In this document: positions 52,575 through 60,537 of the stretch, piece by piece
How positions within the stretch are numbered: position 1 is the stretch's first letter
Layout: the number at the start of each line of letters is the position of its first letter
The notes under the pieces: generated by a model
Database searches by the model: none
What the model was told of the DNA's origin: nothing
The model's input: only the letters and a program-made list of their open reading frames with translations
Position numbers and translations under genes: made by a program
NCBI GenBank assembly: GCA_017853275.1
Contig: JAFMJV010000007.1
Coordinates: 1 to 64,000, forward strand
Direction: 5' to 3'
DNA: 64,000 nt
From: Chloroflexota bacterium
Lineage (GTDB): Bacteria > Chloroflexota > Limnocylindria > Limnocylindrales > CSP1-4

Positions 52575-53602
52575 CCGGCGACCGTGGCGATCACCTCCGG
52601 CGAGAGCGCCGACACATCGGCGATCCCGCACATCCCGGTCTCCTCCGCGAGCTCCGTGGTGAGCGCACCGAGGACGCGCGTGACGCCCTCCGCCCCGCCG
52701 CACGCGAGGCCCCAGCAGACGGAGCGGGCGGAGAAGACGGCGCGGGCACCGAGCGCGAGCGCGATGAGCGCATCGGTCCCGTTCCGGACGCCGCCGTCCA
52801 GGTAGACCTCCGCCTTCCCGGCGACCGCCGCCACGACCCCGGGGAGGGCGTCGATCGCCGCCACGGAGCGGGCGACCTGGCGGTTGCCGTGGTTCGAGAC
52901 GAGGATCCCGCGGGCCCCCGAATCGAGCGCGCGGCGGGCGTCATCGCCGTGGAGGATCCCCTTGGGCACGATCGGGAGCGAGGTGATCCCGGCCATCCAG
53001 GAGAGGTAGCTCCAGTCGTTCTTCGCCGTGAGATCGTGCGTGGAGGCGCCGTGGGCGAGCGTGACGCCGGCGGGGAGCCGGAAGCCGACCGAGGCCGGGG
53101 TATGGGAGACGGGGAGCGGCGTGTTCACGAGCGGGACGATCGCCTTGACGCCCGCTGCCTCCGCCTGGCGGATCACCTCCGCGAGCGCGTCGCGGTCCAC
53201 CCAGTTGTAGAGCTGGAGCCAGAGCGTGGCGTCCGGGGCGGCGGTCGCGATCTCGCCGATCGGGATCGTGCTGTTCACCGGGGCGATGAAGATCGCGCCG
53301 GCGGCCGCGGCACCCCGCGCCATCGCTGCTTCCCCATCCGGATGGAGCGCCTTCTGGATCCCGATCGGGGCGATCCCGATCGGCGTCCGGACCTCCGTGC
53401 CGAGGACGGTGGTGGCGGTGCGCACGGCGGAGACGTCGCGCAGCACGCGCGGCAGGAGCCGGAAGCGGCGGAAGGCGCCCGCGTTGTCCGAGACCGCGGC
53501 CTCACCGGAATCGATCCAGCCGAGGACGGGCTCGGGGAGGATGAGCCGCGCGACCTCACGGTAGTGGCGGGGGTCGAGCCGGTCGAGCAGCGCGTCGCTC
53601 AT
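52571..53602 (-). CDS. FMN-dependent 2-hydroxy-acid oxidase-like protein with altered active-site loop
   Basis: A 343-residue FMN barrel of the lactate/glycolate-oxidase family. Lys214 (VPKG), His238 and Arg241 are kept, but the loop reads SNHGNRQVA: Gly becomes Asn240 and the Asp that pairs with the catalytic His becomes Ala244. FMN-phosphate segments YLDGGVRNGTD and GARAVFSAR are intact. The change predicts weaker or different catalysis, for example slow oxidase or another substrate. First gene of its operon, followed with ATGA overlap by a 2-hydroxyacid dehydrogenase. GGAGA precedes the ATG. Confidence 0.88.
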   Translation of the reverse strand: MSDALLDRLDPRHYREVARLILPEPVLGWIDSGEAAVSDNAGAFRRFRLLPRVLRDVSAVRTATTVLGTEVRTPIGIAPIGIQKALHPDGEAAMARGAAAAGAIFIAPVNSTIPIGEIATAAPDATLWLQLYNWVDRDALAEVIRQAEAAGVKAIVPLVNTPLPVSHTPASVGFRLPAGVTLAHGASTHDLTAKNDWSYLSWMAGITSLPIVPKGILHGDDARRALDSGARGILVSNHGNRQVARSVAAIDALPGVVAAVAGKAEVYLDGGVRNGTDALIALALGARAVFSARSVCWGLACGGAEGVTRVLGALTTELAEETGMCGIADVSALSPEVIATVAG

Positions 53603-53649
53603 GCGGGGTCTCCTTCTCCTCGGGGGCGCCACTCTCCGGGCGCCGGGCC

Positions 53650-53655
53650 ATCGTA
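53650..53655 (-). promoter_or_regulatory. -10 box TACGAT
   Basis: TACGAT on the minus strand 47 bases before the ATG at 53602, inside the decamer CGCTACGATG. The octamer CGCTACGATG core also precedes the gene at 58794. Confidence 0.5.
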
Positions 53656-53705
53656 GCGACCGGCGCGGGGCGCGGCGGGGCGGTCCGGCGCATCCGGGCC
53701 GGCGC

Positions 53706-53711
53706 TAGACT
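53706..53711 (+). promoter_or_regulatory. -10 box TAGACT
   Basis: GCTAGACTC, 51 bases before the ATG at 53763; leader ends in GGAGGCGGC. The same GCTAGACTC precedes the cyclase-family gene at 58884. Confidence 0.5.
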
Positions 53712-53762
53712 CCCGGTTCGGGCCCGACCACCGGTGGCCGGGCCGGCACCGATGGAGGCGGC

Positions 53763-54749
53763 ATGGGCGCGACACTTCCCCGGATCGTCACGATCGTCGA
53801 TTCCGAGGGTCTTCTCGCGCCCGGCATCGAGCGGCTCCGGGAGCGCGACGTGGAGGTCCGGATCCTCCCCGCCGGGACCCCCCAGCCCGAGGCCGCCCGC
53901 CTCGCCGCCGGATCGAGCGCCCTCCTCGTGGGGACCTCCACCTTCAAGGCGCCGGAGCTCGACCTCCTCACCGGCGTGCGCCTCATCGTGCGTGCGGGGA
54001 TCGGCTACGACGTCATCGACCACGTGGCCGCGGCCGAGCGCGGGATCTGGGTGGCGAACGTCCCGGACTACTGCGCGGACGAGGTCGCGGACCACACCGT
54101 CCTCCTCCTCATGGCCGCTGCCCGGCGCCTGGACGAGGGGCTGCGGCTCTTCCGCGATGCGGGCCGCTGGCTGATCTACGAGAAGCTCTCCCCGGTCTAC
54201 CGGCCCTCGGAGCGGACGCTCGGCATCGTGGGCATGGGCCGGATCGGGGCGCGCGTGGCGGCCCGTGCGGCGGCCTTCGGCTGGAAGGTGATCGGCCACG
54301 ATGCGGTCCTCCCCCCGGAGACGATCCGCGCCCGGGGTGCCGAGCCCGTCTCGCTCGAGGAGCTCTTCCGGCGCTCCAACGCCGTCACCCTCCACTGCCC
54401 GCTCTCGGACGAGACGCATCACCTCGTGAACGCGGAGCGGCTCGCGCTCATGCCGCGCGGCGCGATCGTCGTGAACACCTCGCGCGGCGGGCTCATCGAC
54501 ATCGATGCCCTGGATGCGGCGGTCGTCTCCGGCCAGGTCTCCGCGGCCGGGCTGGACGTGCTGGAGGACGAGCCGAACGTCCGGATGGACCAGCCGATCC
54601 TCACCCGCCCGAACGTCATGGTCACCTCGCACCTCGCGTGGTACTCCGTGGATGCGCGGCGCGAGCTCGCGATCCTGTGCGCGGAGGAGGCGATCCGCGT
54701 CATCGAGGGGGGCGAGCCGCGGAACCCGGTGAACCGGCCCGTCCGCTGA
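53763..54749 (+). CDS. D-isomer-specific 2-hydroxyacid dehydrogenase (CtBP-like)
   Basis: A 328-residue NAD-dependent enzyme, closest in this window to the gene at 2294 (shared VPxYCxDEVADH at 100-111). Rossmann GxGxxG is GMGRIG (157-162); Arg241 in VNTSRGG, Glu270 in LEDEP and His290 in TSH form the catalytic set. First gene of a plus-strand operon, its TGA overlapping the ATG of an FMN-oxidase-like gene. Substrate unknown, though pairing with an oxidase suggests interconversion of a 2-hydroxy and 2-oxo acid. Confidence 0.92.
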   Translation: MGATLPRIVTIVDSEGLLAPGIERLRERDVEVRILPAGTPQPEAARLAAGSSALLVGTSTFKAPELDLLTGVRLIVRAGIGYDVIDHVAAAERGIWVANVPDYCADEVADHTVLLLMAAARRLDEGLRLFRDAGRWLIYEKLSPVYRPSERTLGIVGMGRIGARVAARAAAFGWKVIGHDAVLPPETIRARGAEPVSLEELFRRSNAVTLHCPLSDETHHLVNAERLALMPRGAIVVNTSRGGLIDIDALDAAVVSGQVSAAGLDVLEDEPNVRMDQPILTRPNVMVTSHLAWYSVDARRELAILCAEEAIRVIEGGEPRNPVNRPVR

Positions 54750-55855
54750 TGGCCGGTGCGCGTCCCGGCGACGCGCGCCGGACCCTCCCCGCGGACCTCG
54801 AGCGGCTCCCCTGGCCGGAGATCGCGCGGCGTGCTGCAGAGGCGCTCCCGGAACCCACGCGGCGCTACTGGCTGACCGGTGCGCGGGACGGCCGCGCGAT
54901 GGAGGAGAGCGCCGCTGCCTGGGGCGCGTGGTGGATCCGCCCCCGCCGGCTCGGCGGCGAGGAGGACACCCCCATCCTCGCCACGCACCTCGCGGGGACC
55001 CCGGTCGCTCACCCGGTCGTGGTGGGCCCGTCCGCTGCGCACCGGCTGGGGACGCCGCGCGGGGAGCTCGCCACGGCGGAGGCGGTCGCGGCGCACGGCG
55101 GGCTGATCGTGGTCTCCACGAGCGCGACCGTCCCGATCGAGGAGATCGCCCGCGTGCCGGGGATCCGCTTCTGGTTCCAGCTCTACCCGCTCGCGGATGC
55201 CACGGGGACGGAGGCGATGGTCCGGCGTGCCGTGGACGCGGGGGCGGAGGCGATCGTCCTCACCGTGGACATGACCGCGGACGGACGCTCCGGCGACCTC
55301 CCGGCGAGCGGCTTCGTCACGCCGGCGGGGATCGGCTACCCGATGCACCCCGCCGAGGTCGCCCGGCTCCCGCGGCTCGACTGGGGCTGGGCGACGGCGC
55401 TCGCGGGGCGCGCGGGGGTCCCCGTCCTCCTCAAGGGGATCCTCCATCCCGCGGACGCGCTCCGGGCGGCGGAGCTCGGCTTCGCCGGGGTCGTCGTCTC
55501 CACGCACGGCGGGCGGACCCTCGATTCCGTCCTCCCCTCCGCGCTCGCCCTGCGCGAGATCGCGCCCGCGGTGGGCGGACGGATCCCCCTCCATGCCGAT
55601 TCCGGGATCCGCCGCGGGAGTGACATCCTGAAGGCGCTCGCCCTCGGCGCGCAGGCGGCGTGGGTCGTCCGGCCGGTCCTCTGGGGCCTCGCCCTCGCGG
55701 GTGCGGAGGGCGCCGCGGCGGTCATCGGCCGGCTCGTGCGCGAGCTCGCGGAGGAGATGGCCTTCGCAGGGATCGCGGGCGTGGATGCGATCCCGGACGA
55801 CCTCCTCGTCCCCCGGATCCCCCTCCCTCCCCCCTGGCAGCAGGAGATGGCATGA
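54749..55855 (+). CDS. FMN-dependent 2-hydroxy-acid oxidase-like protein, divergent
   Basis: A 368-residue FMN barrel of the same family. Lys229 (LLKG), His253, Arg256 and Asp259 are present, but the loop is STHGGRTLD: Asn and Gln of the usual SNHGGRQLD are both Thr (252, 257). The N-terminal active-site Tyr region is also poorly matched. It is coupled to the preceding dehydrogenase (stop and start share one base) and to the next MDR gene (ATGA). Probably oxidises a different 2-hydroxy acid from its paralogues. Confidence 0.87.
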   Translation: MAGARPGDARRTLPADLERLPWPEIARRAAEALPEPTRRYWLTGARDGRAMEESAAAWGAWWIRPRRLGGEEDTPILATHLAGTPVAHPVVVGPSAAHRLGTPRGELATAEAVAAHGGLIVVSTSATVPIEEIARVPGIRFWFQLYPLADATGTEAMVRRAVDAGAEAIVLTVDMTADGRSGDLPASGFVTPAGIGYPMHPAEVARLPRLDWGWATALAGRAGVPVLLKGILHPADALRAAELGFAGVVVSTHGGRTLDSVLPSALALREIAPAVGGRIPLHADSGIRRGSDILKALALGAQAAWVVRPVLWGLALAGAEGAAAVIGRLVRELAEEMAFAGIAGVDAIPDDLLVPRIPLPPPWQQEMA

Positions 55856-56898
55856 CGGCCGAGACCGCGCACTGGTGGTGCACCGCCCCGGGGGTCGCCG
55901 AGCGACGCCTCGAGACCCTCCCCGAGCCCGGGCCGGGCGAGCTCCGCGTCCGGGTCGCGTACACCGCGATCAGCCCCGGGAGCAACCTCCACGTCTGGCG
56001 GACCGGGGGATACGGGCCGGGTGGCGCGAGCGTCCCGGAGGACCTCGTCTACATGGGGAGCGGCATCGTGGAGCGGACCGGCCCCGGGGTGAGCTCCGTG
56101 GCGGCGGGCGACCGGGTCGTCATCCGCGGCGTGGGCCACCAGGCGGCGATCGTCGTCCCCGAGGCGCGCGTCGTGCGCGTGCCGGACGGGCTCCGGCTCC
56201 GCGACGCGGCGCTCTCCTACCTGCCGAGCTGGGCGGTGAGCGCCCTCCACCTCGGACGCTATGCGGCGGCGGAGACGATCGTCGTCACCGGGCTCGGGCT
56301 CGTGGGCTGCTCGGCCGCGCTCGTCGCGGAGCGGATGGGGGCGCGCGTCCTCGGGCTGGACGTGGATCCCGTCCGGGTCGCCTTCGCGGAGACGCTCGGC
56401 CTCGGGGCGGTCGCGCAGGTCGGGACGCCGGAGGGCGCGGCTGCGGAGGCTGCCTTCCTCGCCCCGGGCGGTGGCCCGGACCTCGTCCTCGAGACGACCG
56501 GCGCCTATGCCGGGCTCGGCGAGGCGATCCGGGTCGCGCGGGACTGGACGCGGATCGCGCTCATGGGGATCCACCGCCGCGCGCCGTCCGAGGCGGAAGC
56601 GGCCGCGCTCCACCGGGCCCTCACCACCTACCCCGCGAAGCTCCACTACGGGCGGCTCTCGTTCATCGGGGTGGGGAGCGACCCGGAGGAGCACCCGGTC
56701 CCGGGGCCGTCCCGCGCGACGCCGCGGACGAACCTCGCCTGGGTCCTGGAGCAGGCTGCACGGGGGATGCTCCCGATCGGCCGGCTCGTCACGGAGGTCC
56801 TGCCGCCGGATGCGATCGGATCGGCGCTGGACCGGATGGCCGGCGGGGAGACCCGTCTCGTCGGCGTCGTCTTCGACTGGGCAACGGGAGAGGAGTGA
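55852..56898 (+). CDS. Zinc-independent medium-chain dehydrogenase/reductase
   Basis: A 348-residue MDR with the GroES-like N-terminal half (SPGSNLHVWRTGGYG, MGSGIVERTGPGVSSVAAGD) and a Rossmann half (VTGLGLVGCSAALVAERMGARVLGLD, about 140-165). The catalytic Cys/His zinc ligands and the four-Cys structural lobe of alcohol dehydrogenases are absent. Third gene of the operon dehydrogenase-FMN oxidase-MDR-aldolase. Substrate unknown; sugar-acid catabolism would fit the aldolase that follows. Confidence 0.88.
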   Translation: MTAETAHWWCTAPGVAERRLETLPEPGPGELRVRVAYTAISPGSNLHVWRTGGYGPGGASVPEDLVYMGSGIVERTGPGVSSVAAGDRVVIRGVGHQAAIVVPEARVVRVPDGLRLRDAALSYLPSWAVSALHLGRYAAAETIVVTGLGLVGCSAALVAERMGARVLGLDVDPVRVAFAETLGLGAVAQVGTPEGAAAEAAFLAPGGGPDLVLETTGAYAGLGEAIRVARDWTRIALMGIHRRAPSEAEAAALHRALTTYPAKLHYGRLSFIGVGSDPEEHPVPGPSRATPRTNLAWVLEQAARGMLPIGRLVTEVLPPDAIGSALDRMAGGETRLVGVVFDWATGEE

Positions 56899-56902
56899 GA
56901 GG

Positions 56903-57838
56903 ATGACGAGCGTGACGCGCTACCCCCGGACGATCCTCGTGGCCTGCCCCACACCGTGGGACGCGGACCTCGAGCTGGATGAGCCCACCTTCCGCGCGGA
57001 GGTGCGCGCCGTCCTTGCCGCGGGCTACACGGACCTCTACATCTTCGGGACCGGCGGGGAGGGCTACGCGGTGGACACCGCGCGCTTCCGGCGCGTGACG
57101 GAGGTCTTCGCGGACGAGGTCCTGGGGAAGCCGGGGATCCGCCCGATGGTGGGCGTGATCGGGCTCTCCACGGCGATCATCAACGAGCGGATCGCGATCG
57201 CCCACGCGATCGGCTTCCGGACCTTCCAGATCTCGCTCCCCGCGTGGGGTGCCGTGAACGACACGGAGCTCCTCACCTTCTTCCGGGGCGTCTGCGGGGC
57301 GTGGCCCGATTCGCTCTTCCTGAACTACAACCTGCCGCGCACGAAGCGCGTCCTCAACGGGCGCGACTACGCACGGATCATCCCCGAGGTCCCGAACCTC
57401 GTGGCCACCAAGACGACGAGCGGCGGCCTTGCGGGCGCGGAGGATCTCCTCCGCCACAGCCCGGAGCTCCAGCACTTCATGGGCGAGGGGAACTTCCCCC
57501 ACGGGGCGATGCTCGGGGAGTGCTCGCTCCTCGCCTCCTACGCCGAGCTCTCGCCGGCCAAGACGAACGCCCTCTTCCAGGCCGGCGTGGCCCAGGATAC
57601 GGCGACCCTCTTCTCGCTCCAGCACGAGCTCCAGCAGATGCAGACGGACCTCTGGTCCACGCCCGCCAGCGCGGTCCACATGGACGGCGCCTACGACAAG
57701 ATGCTCGTGAAGCTGGGGATGCTCCCGGGCTTCCCCCTCCGGCTCCTGCCGCCCTATGCGGGCTACACGGAGGAGGACTACCAGGCGATGCGCCGGATGC
57801 TCTCCAGCCGCTGGCCGGAGTGGCTTCCGGAGGGTTAG
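56903..57838 (+). CDS. Dihydrodipicolinate synthase/N-acetylneuraminate lyase family aldolase
   Basis: A 311-residue class-I aldolase of the DapA superfamily. The carboxylate-binding GTGGEG is at 49-54, the catalytic Tyr142 in NYNLPRT and the Schiff-base Lys170 in VATKTTSGG. In a catabolic operon with 2-hydroxy-acid enzymes it is more likely an aldolase or dehydratase of 2-keto (sugar) acids than the lysine-biosynthesis enzyme. GAGAGG precedes the ATG, four bases after the MDR stop. Its last 4 bases overlap the end of the convergent luciferase-like gene. Confidence 0.92.
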   Translation: MTSVTRYPRTILVACPTPWDADLELDEPTFRAEVRAVLAAGYTDLYIFGTGGEGYAVDTARFRRVTEVFADEVLGKPGIRPMVGVIGLSTAIINERIAIAHAIGFRTFQISLPAWGAVNDTELLTFFRGVCGAWPDSLFLNYNLPRTKRVLNGRDYARIIPEVPNLVATKTTSGGLAGAEDLLRHSPELQHFMGEGNFPHGAMLGECSLLASYAELSPAKTNALFQAGVAQDTATLFSLQHELQQMQTDLWSTPASAVHMDGAYDKMLVKLGMLPGFPLRLLPPYAGYTEEDYQAMRRMLSSRWPEWLPEG

Positions 57839-58794
57839 CGGGGGTCGCGCGGCAGCGCGGGCCGGACGTCGCTCGCGAAGAGCGCGAGGTCCTCGTGCTC
57901 CGGCCAGCCGGTGAAGACGAGCTGGAAGGCATCGATGCCCAGCTCGGCAAGCCCGCCGAGGTGATCCACGAGCTGGGCCGGGGTCCCGGCGAAGGCGGGG
58001 ATCGCCGGCCAGGCGGGGGCGGCCCGTCCCCGCGCAGCCGCCTCGTCCCGGTCGAGGGTGACGGTGAGGTAGAGGGAGCGCCGGAGCGTCGCCGGGTCCC
58101 GCCCCTCCGCCGCGCACGCCGCGTCCAGCCGGGCGAGCGTGGAGCGGACCTTCTCCGGCGGGCGGCTGAGCATGTTCCACCAGTCCGCGTGCCGGGCGGC
58201 CACGCGCATCGTGGCCTCCGCCTCCCCGCCGACCATGACGATCGGGGCCGGGTCCGGGCGGGGGTAGCAGGTGGCCCCGGCGAGCGGGAAGGGGCTCTCC
58301 GGCCGGTCGACCGGACCGCCGGTCCAGAGGAGGCGGATCGCCGCGAGCGCGGCGTCGAGCTCCGCCACCCGCGCCTCCGCAGGCGGGAAGGGGATGCCGT
58401 ACGCGCGGTATTCCGCCTCGTCCCAGCCGGCCCCATAGCCGAGGATCGGCCGCCCCGGGCGGATCCCGTCCGCCGCGGCCGCGGAGGCCATCAGGGCATC
58501 CAGGCTCGCGATCATCTTCGCGAGGAGCGGCGGGTGGCGGTACCCGACCGCCGCCACGATCGGCCCGATCGAGATCCCCGGGTGGCGCGAGGCGACCCAG
58601 GCCAGGAGGGTCCAGCACTCGAGCCGGAAGCGCTCCCCCGTCATGAAGTGGTCCGAGATCCAGAGCGAATCGATCGCATCGCCGGCCACCGCGAGCGCCC
58701 GGTCCAGGTCCCGGACATAGGTGACGGGGTCCACCCGCTCCAGCCCGCGCTGGCCGGAGGGCGGGTTATAGCCGACATGGATCGGGCGGGTCAT
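57835..58794 (-). CDS. LLM-class F420/flavin-dependent oxidoreductase (luciferase-like)
   Basis: A 319-residue luciferase-like barrel. Family features: DSLWISDHFM near 42-51, SIGPIVAAVGYRHPPLLAKMIASLD, GAGWDEAEYRAYG (about 119-131) and GGEAEATMRVAARHADWWN. Cofactor could be FMN or F420; the GYRHPPLLAK region resembles F420-dependent members, but sequence alone cannot decide. It converges on the aldolase gene (4-base overlap). Its promoter box TACGAT is at 58824-58829, back to back with that of the cyclase-family gene. Confidence 0.87.
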   Translation of the reverse strand: MTRPIHVGYNPPSGQRGLERVDPVTYVRDLDRALAVAGDAIDSLWISDHFMTGERFRLECWTLLAWVASRHPGISIGPIVAAVGYRHPPLLAKMIASLDALMASAAAADGIRPGRPILGYGAGWDEAEYRAYGIPFPPAEARVAELDAALAAIRLLWTGGPVDRPESPFPLAGATCYPRPDPAPIVMVGGEAEATMRVAARHADWWNMLSRPPEKVRSTLARLDAACAAEGRDPATLRRSLYLTVTLDRDEAAARGRAAPAWPAIPAFAGTPAQLVDHLGGLAELGIDAFQLVFTGWPEHEDLALFASDVRPALPRDPR

Positions 58795-58823
58795 CGGGTG
58801 CTCCGGGCTGGTAGGACGACCAC

Positions 58824-58829
58824 ATCGTA
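58824..58829 (-). promoter_or_regulatory. -10 box TACGAT
   Basis: TACGAT 30 bases before the ATG at 58794; same sequence context as at 53650-53655. Confidence 0.45.
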
Positions 58830-58844
58830 GCGAGCGCGCGCGGC

Positions 58845-58850
58845 TAGACT
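58845..58850 (+). promoter_or_regulatory. -10 box TAGACT
   Basis: GCTAGACTC 34 bases before the ATG at 58884, identical to the box at 53706. Leader ends in GGAGGGGAAG. Confidence 0.5.
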
Positions 58851-58883
58851 CGGCCGGTCGGCCGAGACGAGGTGGAGGGGAAG

Positions 58884-59567
58884 ATGGGGCTCATCGACAT
58901 CAGCGGTCCGATCCGCGACGGCATGTGGTACTACGGCGAGCCGTACCTGGATATGCCGGTCCACCCGGTGCGCGTGAAGGAGGTCGACTTCCCGCCCCCG
59001 TACACGGGCCGGATCTACACCCAGGAGCTCGAGATGTGCGTCCAGACCGGCTCCTACCTGGAGACCGCCGCGCACGCGATCAAGGGCCGCGAGGAGATCG
59101 ACGACGTCCCCCTGGAGCGCTCCTGGATGGTCCCCGCCGTGGTCATCCATACCCCCAAGGGGCCGCTCGAGAAGGTGACGCTCGCGGAGGCGAAGGCGGA
59201 CCTCGCCGCGCAGGGCCTCACGATCGAGAAGGGCGATGCGGTCCTCTTCCATACCGGCTGGGACTCCGCGTACCACGACCCGCAGCGCTACCTGACGCAG
59301 ATGCCGTACATCGCGGGCGACCTGATGCACTGGGTGATGGACCACGAGCCGGGGATCATCGGCTGCGACACCCCGCGCGCCGATTCCCCGACCGATCCGC
59401 AGCACTTCTTCGAGCGCTTCTTCTCCACGCAGATCCTCCTCCTCGGCTGCGTGACGAACCTGGGCGCCGTGCCGCGCGGCGGCCCCAAGACGCGCCTGTG
59501 CGCGCTCCCGCTGCCGATCGACGGCGCGTGCGCCTCTCCCGTGCGGGTCGTCCTCGTCACACCCTAG
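58884..59567 (+). CDS. Cyclase-family (kynurenine-formamidase-like) hydrolase with altered metal motif
   Basis: A 227-residue protein of the PF04199 family (arylformamidase, isatin hydrolase type). The metal signature HxGTHxDxPxH reads QTGSYLETAAH (54-64): first His is Gln, Thr-His are Ser-Tyr and Asp is Glu, with His64 kept. The C-terminal LLGCVTNLGAVP and catalytic-Glu region are present. The altered motif may bind metal differently or not at all. ATG at 58884 is preferred to a GTG at 58872 because GGAGGGG lies directly before it. Confidence 0.82.
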   Translation: MGLIDISGPIRDGMWYYGEPYLDMPVHPVRVKEVDFPPPYTGRIYTQELEMCVQTGSYLETAAHAIKGREEIDDVPLERSWMVPAVVIHTPKGPLEKVTLAEAKADLAAQGLTIEKGDAVLFHTGWDSAYHDPQRYLTQMPYIAGDLMHWVMDHEPGIIGCDTPRADSPTDPQHFFERFFSTQILLLGCVTNLGAVPRGGPKTRLCALPLPIDGACASPVRVVLVTP

Positions 59568-59594
59568 GCGCACGCCGGGGCGCGGCCGCGCCGG

Positions 59595-60461
59595 TCAGCC
59601 CCGGCCCCACTCCCGGGCGATCCCCTCGGCGATCCCGATCCGTGGCCGGCCGAGCGTGCGCTCGAGACGCCGGATATCGGCGACCCAGCTCGGCGACGGC
59701 TCGGCGCCCCGGACGAAGCGGGGCGTCGCCCCGACGGCGCGCGCGAGGTGCTCCACGAAGGTGACCCGGGAGACCGCCTCGGGCCCGGCCACGTTGACCA
59801 CGCGCGGCGGACGGGCGACCTCGGCGGCGCGGATCGTGAGCGCCACCGCATCGTCCACGTGGATCGGGTTCATCCACGGACCGTCGTCCGCGCCGGTCTC
59901 GATCGGCGCACCGGCCGCGAGAAGCTCGAGGAAGCGCAGGATCATCGGGTTCGACCCATCCCGCGCGTAGGGTGCGTAGTAGCGGAGGGACGAGACGGCG
60001 AAGGGCCAGCGGTAGGCGAGGAGCGCCTGCTCCGCGAGGTGCTTCGTCAGGTTGTACGGGTTCGGGGGGCGGGCGGCGGCCCGCTCCGAGACCGCGCTCC
60101 CGCTCGGCCCTGCCCCGGCGATCCCCCCGGTGGAGCCGTAGACGAAGCGCCGGACGCCGGCCCCGGCAGCCCATTCCAGGAGGGCGAGCGCCCCGGTCAC
60201 GTTCGTCCCCGCGAGCTCCATCAGGCCGGGGTCGCGCCCGTACGGGTCGTCGATCCGGGAGGCCTCATGGATGACCACCTCGATCCCGGCGGGGAGGGCG
60301 GCGGGGTCGAGCCGCTCGAGATCCGCCTCCAGCCAGGTGACGCCGGCCGGGGCGGGACCGGGCGGACGGCGCACGAGGGCCACGACCTCGTGGCGCGCCG
60401 CGAGCGCCGGGAGGAGATGCCGGCCCACGAAGCCGGTGGCGCCGGTGAGCAGGACGCGCAT
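59595..60461 (-). CDS. NAD-dependent epimerase/dehydratase (extended SDR)
   Basis: A 288-residue sugar-nucleotide-epimerase-like enzyme: GATGFVG (7-13), Ser110 in YGSTGG, Tyr136 and Lys140 in YNLTK, and the WMNPIHVDDAVALTI segment of the substrate domain. It lies 76 bases after the ABC ATPase on the same strand, perhaps as the tail of the sugar-importer operon, and converges on the cyclase-family gene. Substrate unknown. Confidence 0.87.
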   Translation of the reverse strand: MRVLLTGATGFVGRHLLPALAARHEVVALVRRPPGPAPAGVTWLEADLERLDPAALPAGIEVVIHEASRIDDPYGRDPGLMELAGTNVTGALALLEWAAGAGVRRFVYGSTGGIAGAGPSGSAVSERAAARPPNPYNLTKHLAEQALLAYRWPFAVSSLRYYAPYARDGSNPMILRFLELLAAGAPIETGADDGPWMNPIHVDDAVALTIRAAEVARPPRVVNVAGPEAVSRVTFVEHLARAVGATPRFVRGAEPSPSWVADIRRLERTLGRPRIGIAEGIAREWGRG

Positions 60462-60467
60462 CAGGGA

Positions 60468-60483
60468 CGGACCGTGAGGTCCG
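60468..60483 (-). promoter_or_regulatory. Short hairpin between ATPase and epimerase genes
   Basis: CGGACC (60468-60473) and GGTCCG (60478-60483) pair around GTGA, just before the epimerase ATG. The rest of the 76-base gap shows no clear promoter. Confidence 0.3.
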
Positions 60484-60537
60484 AGCCGGCCTCCGCGGGG
60501 AGGAGCCCGGGTCTCGTCCGGCCGCCGAAGCGGTCGC

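Noticed and set aside
56903..57838. Naming the aldolase dapA
   Set aside because: Family residues are present but the operon is catabolic and no lysine-biosynthesis gene is near; other DapA-superfamily activities are equally likely.
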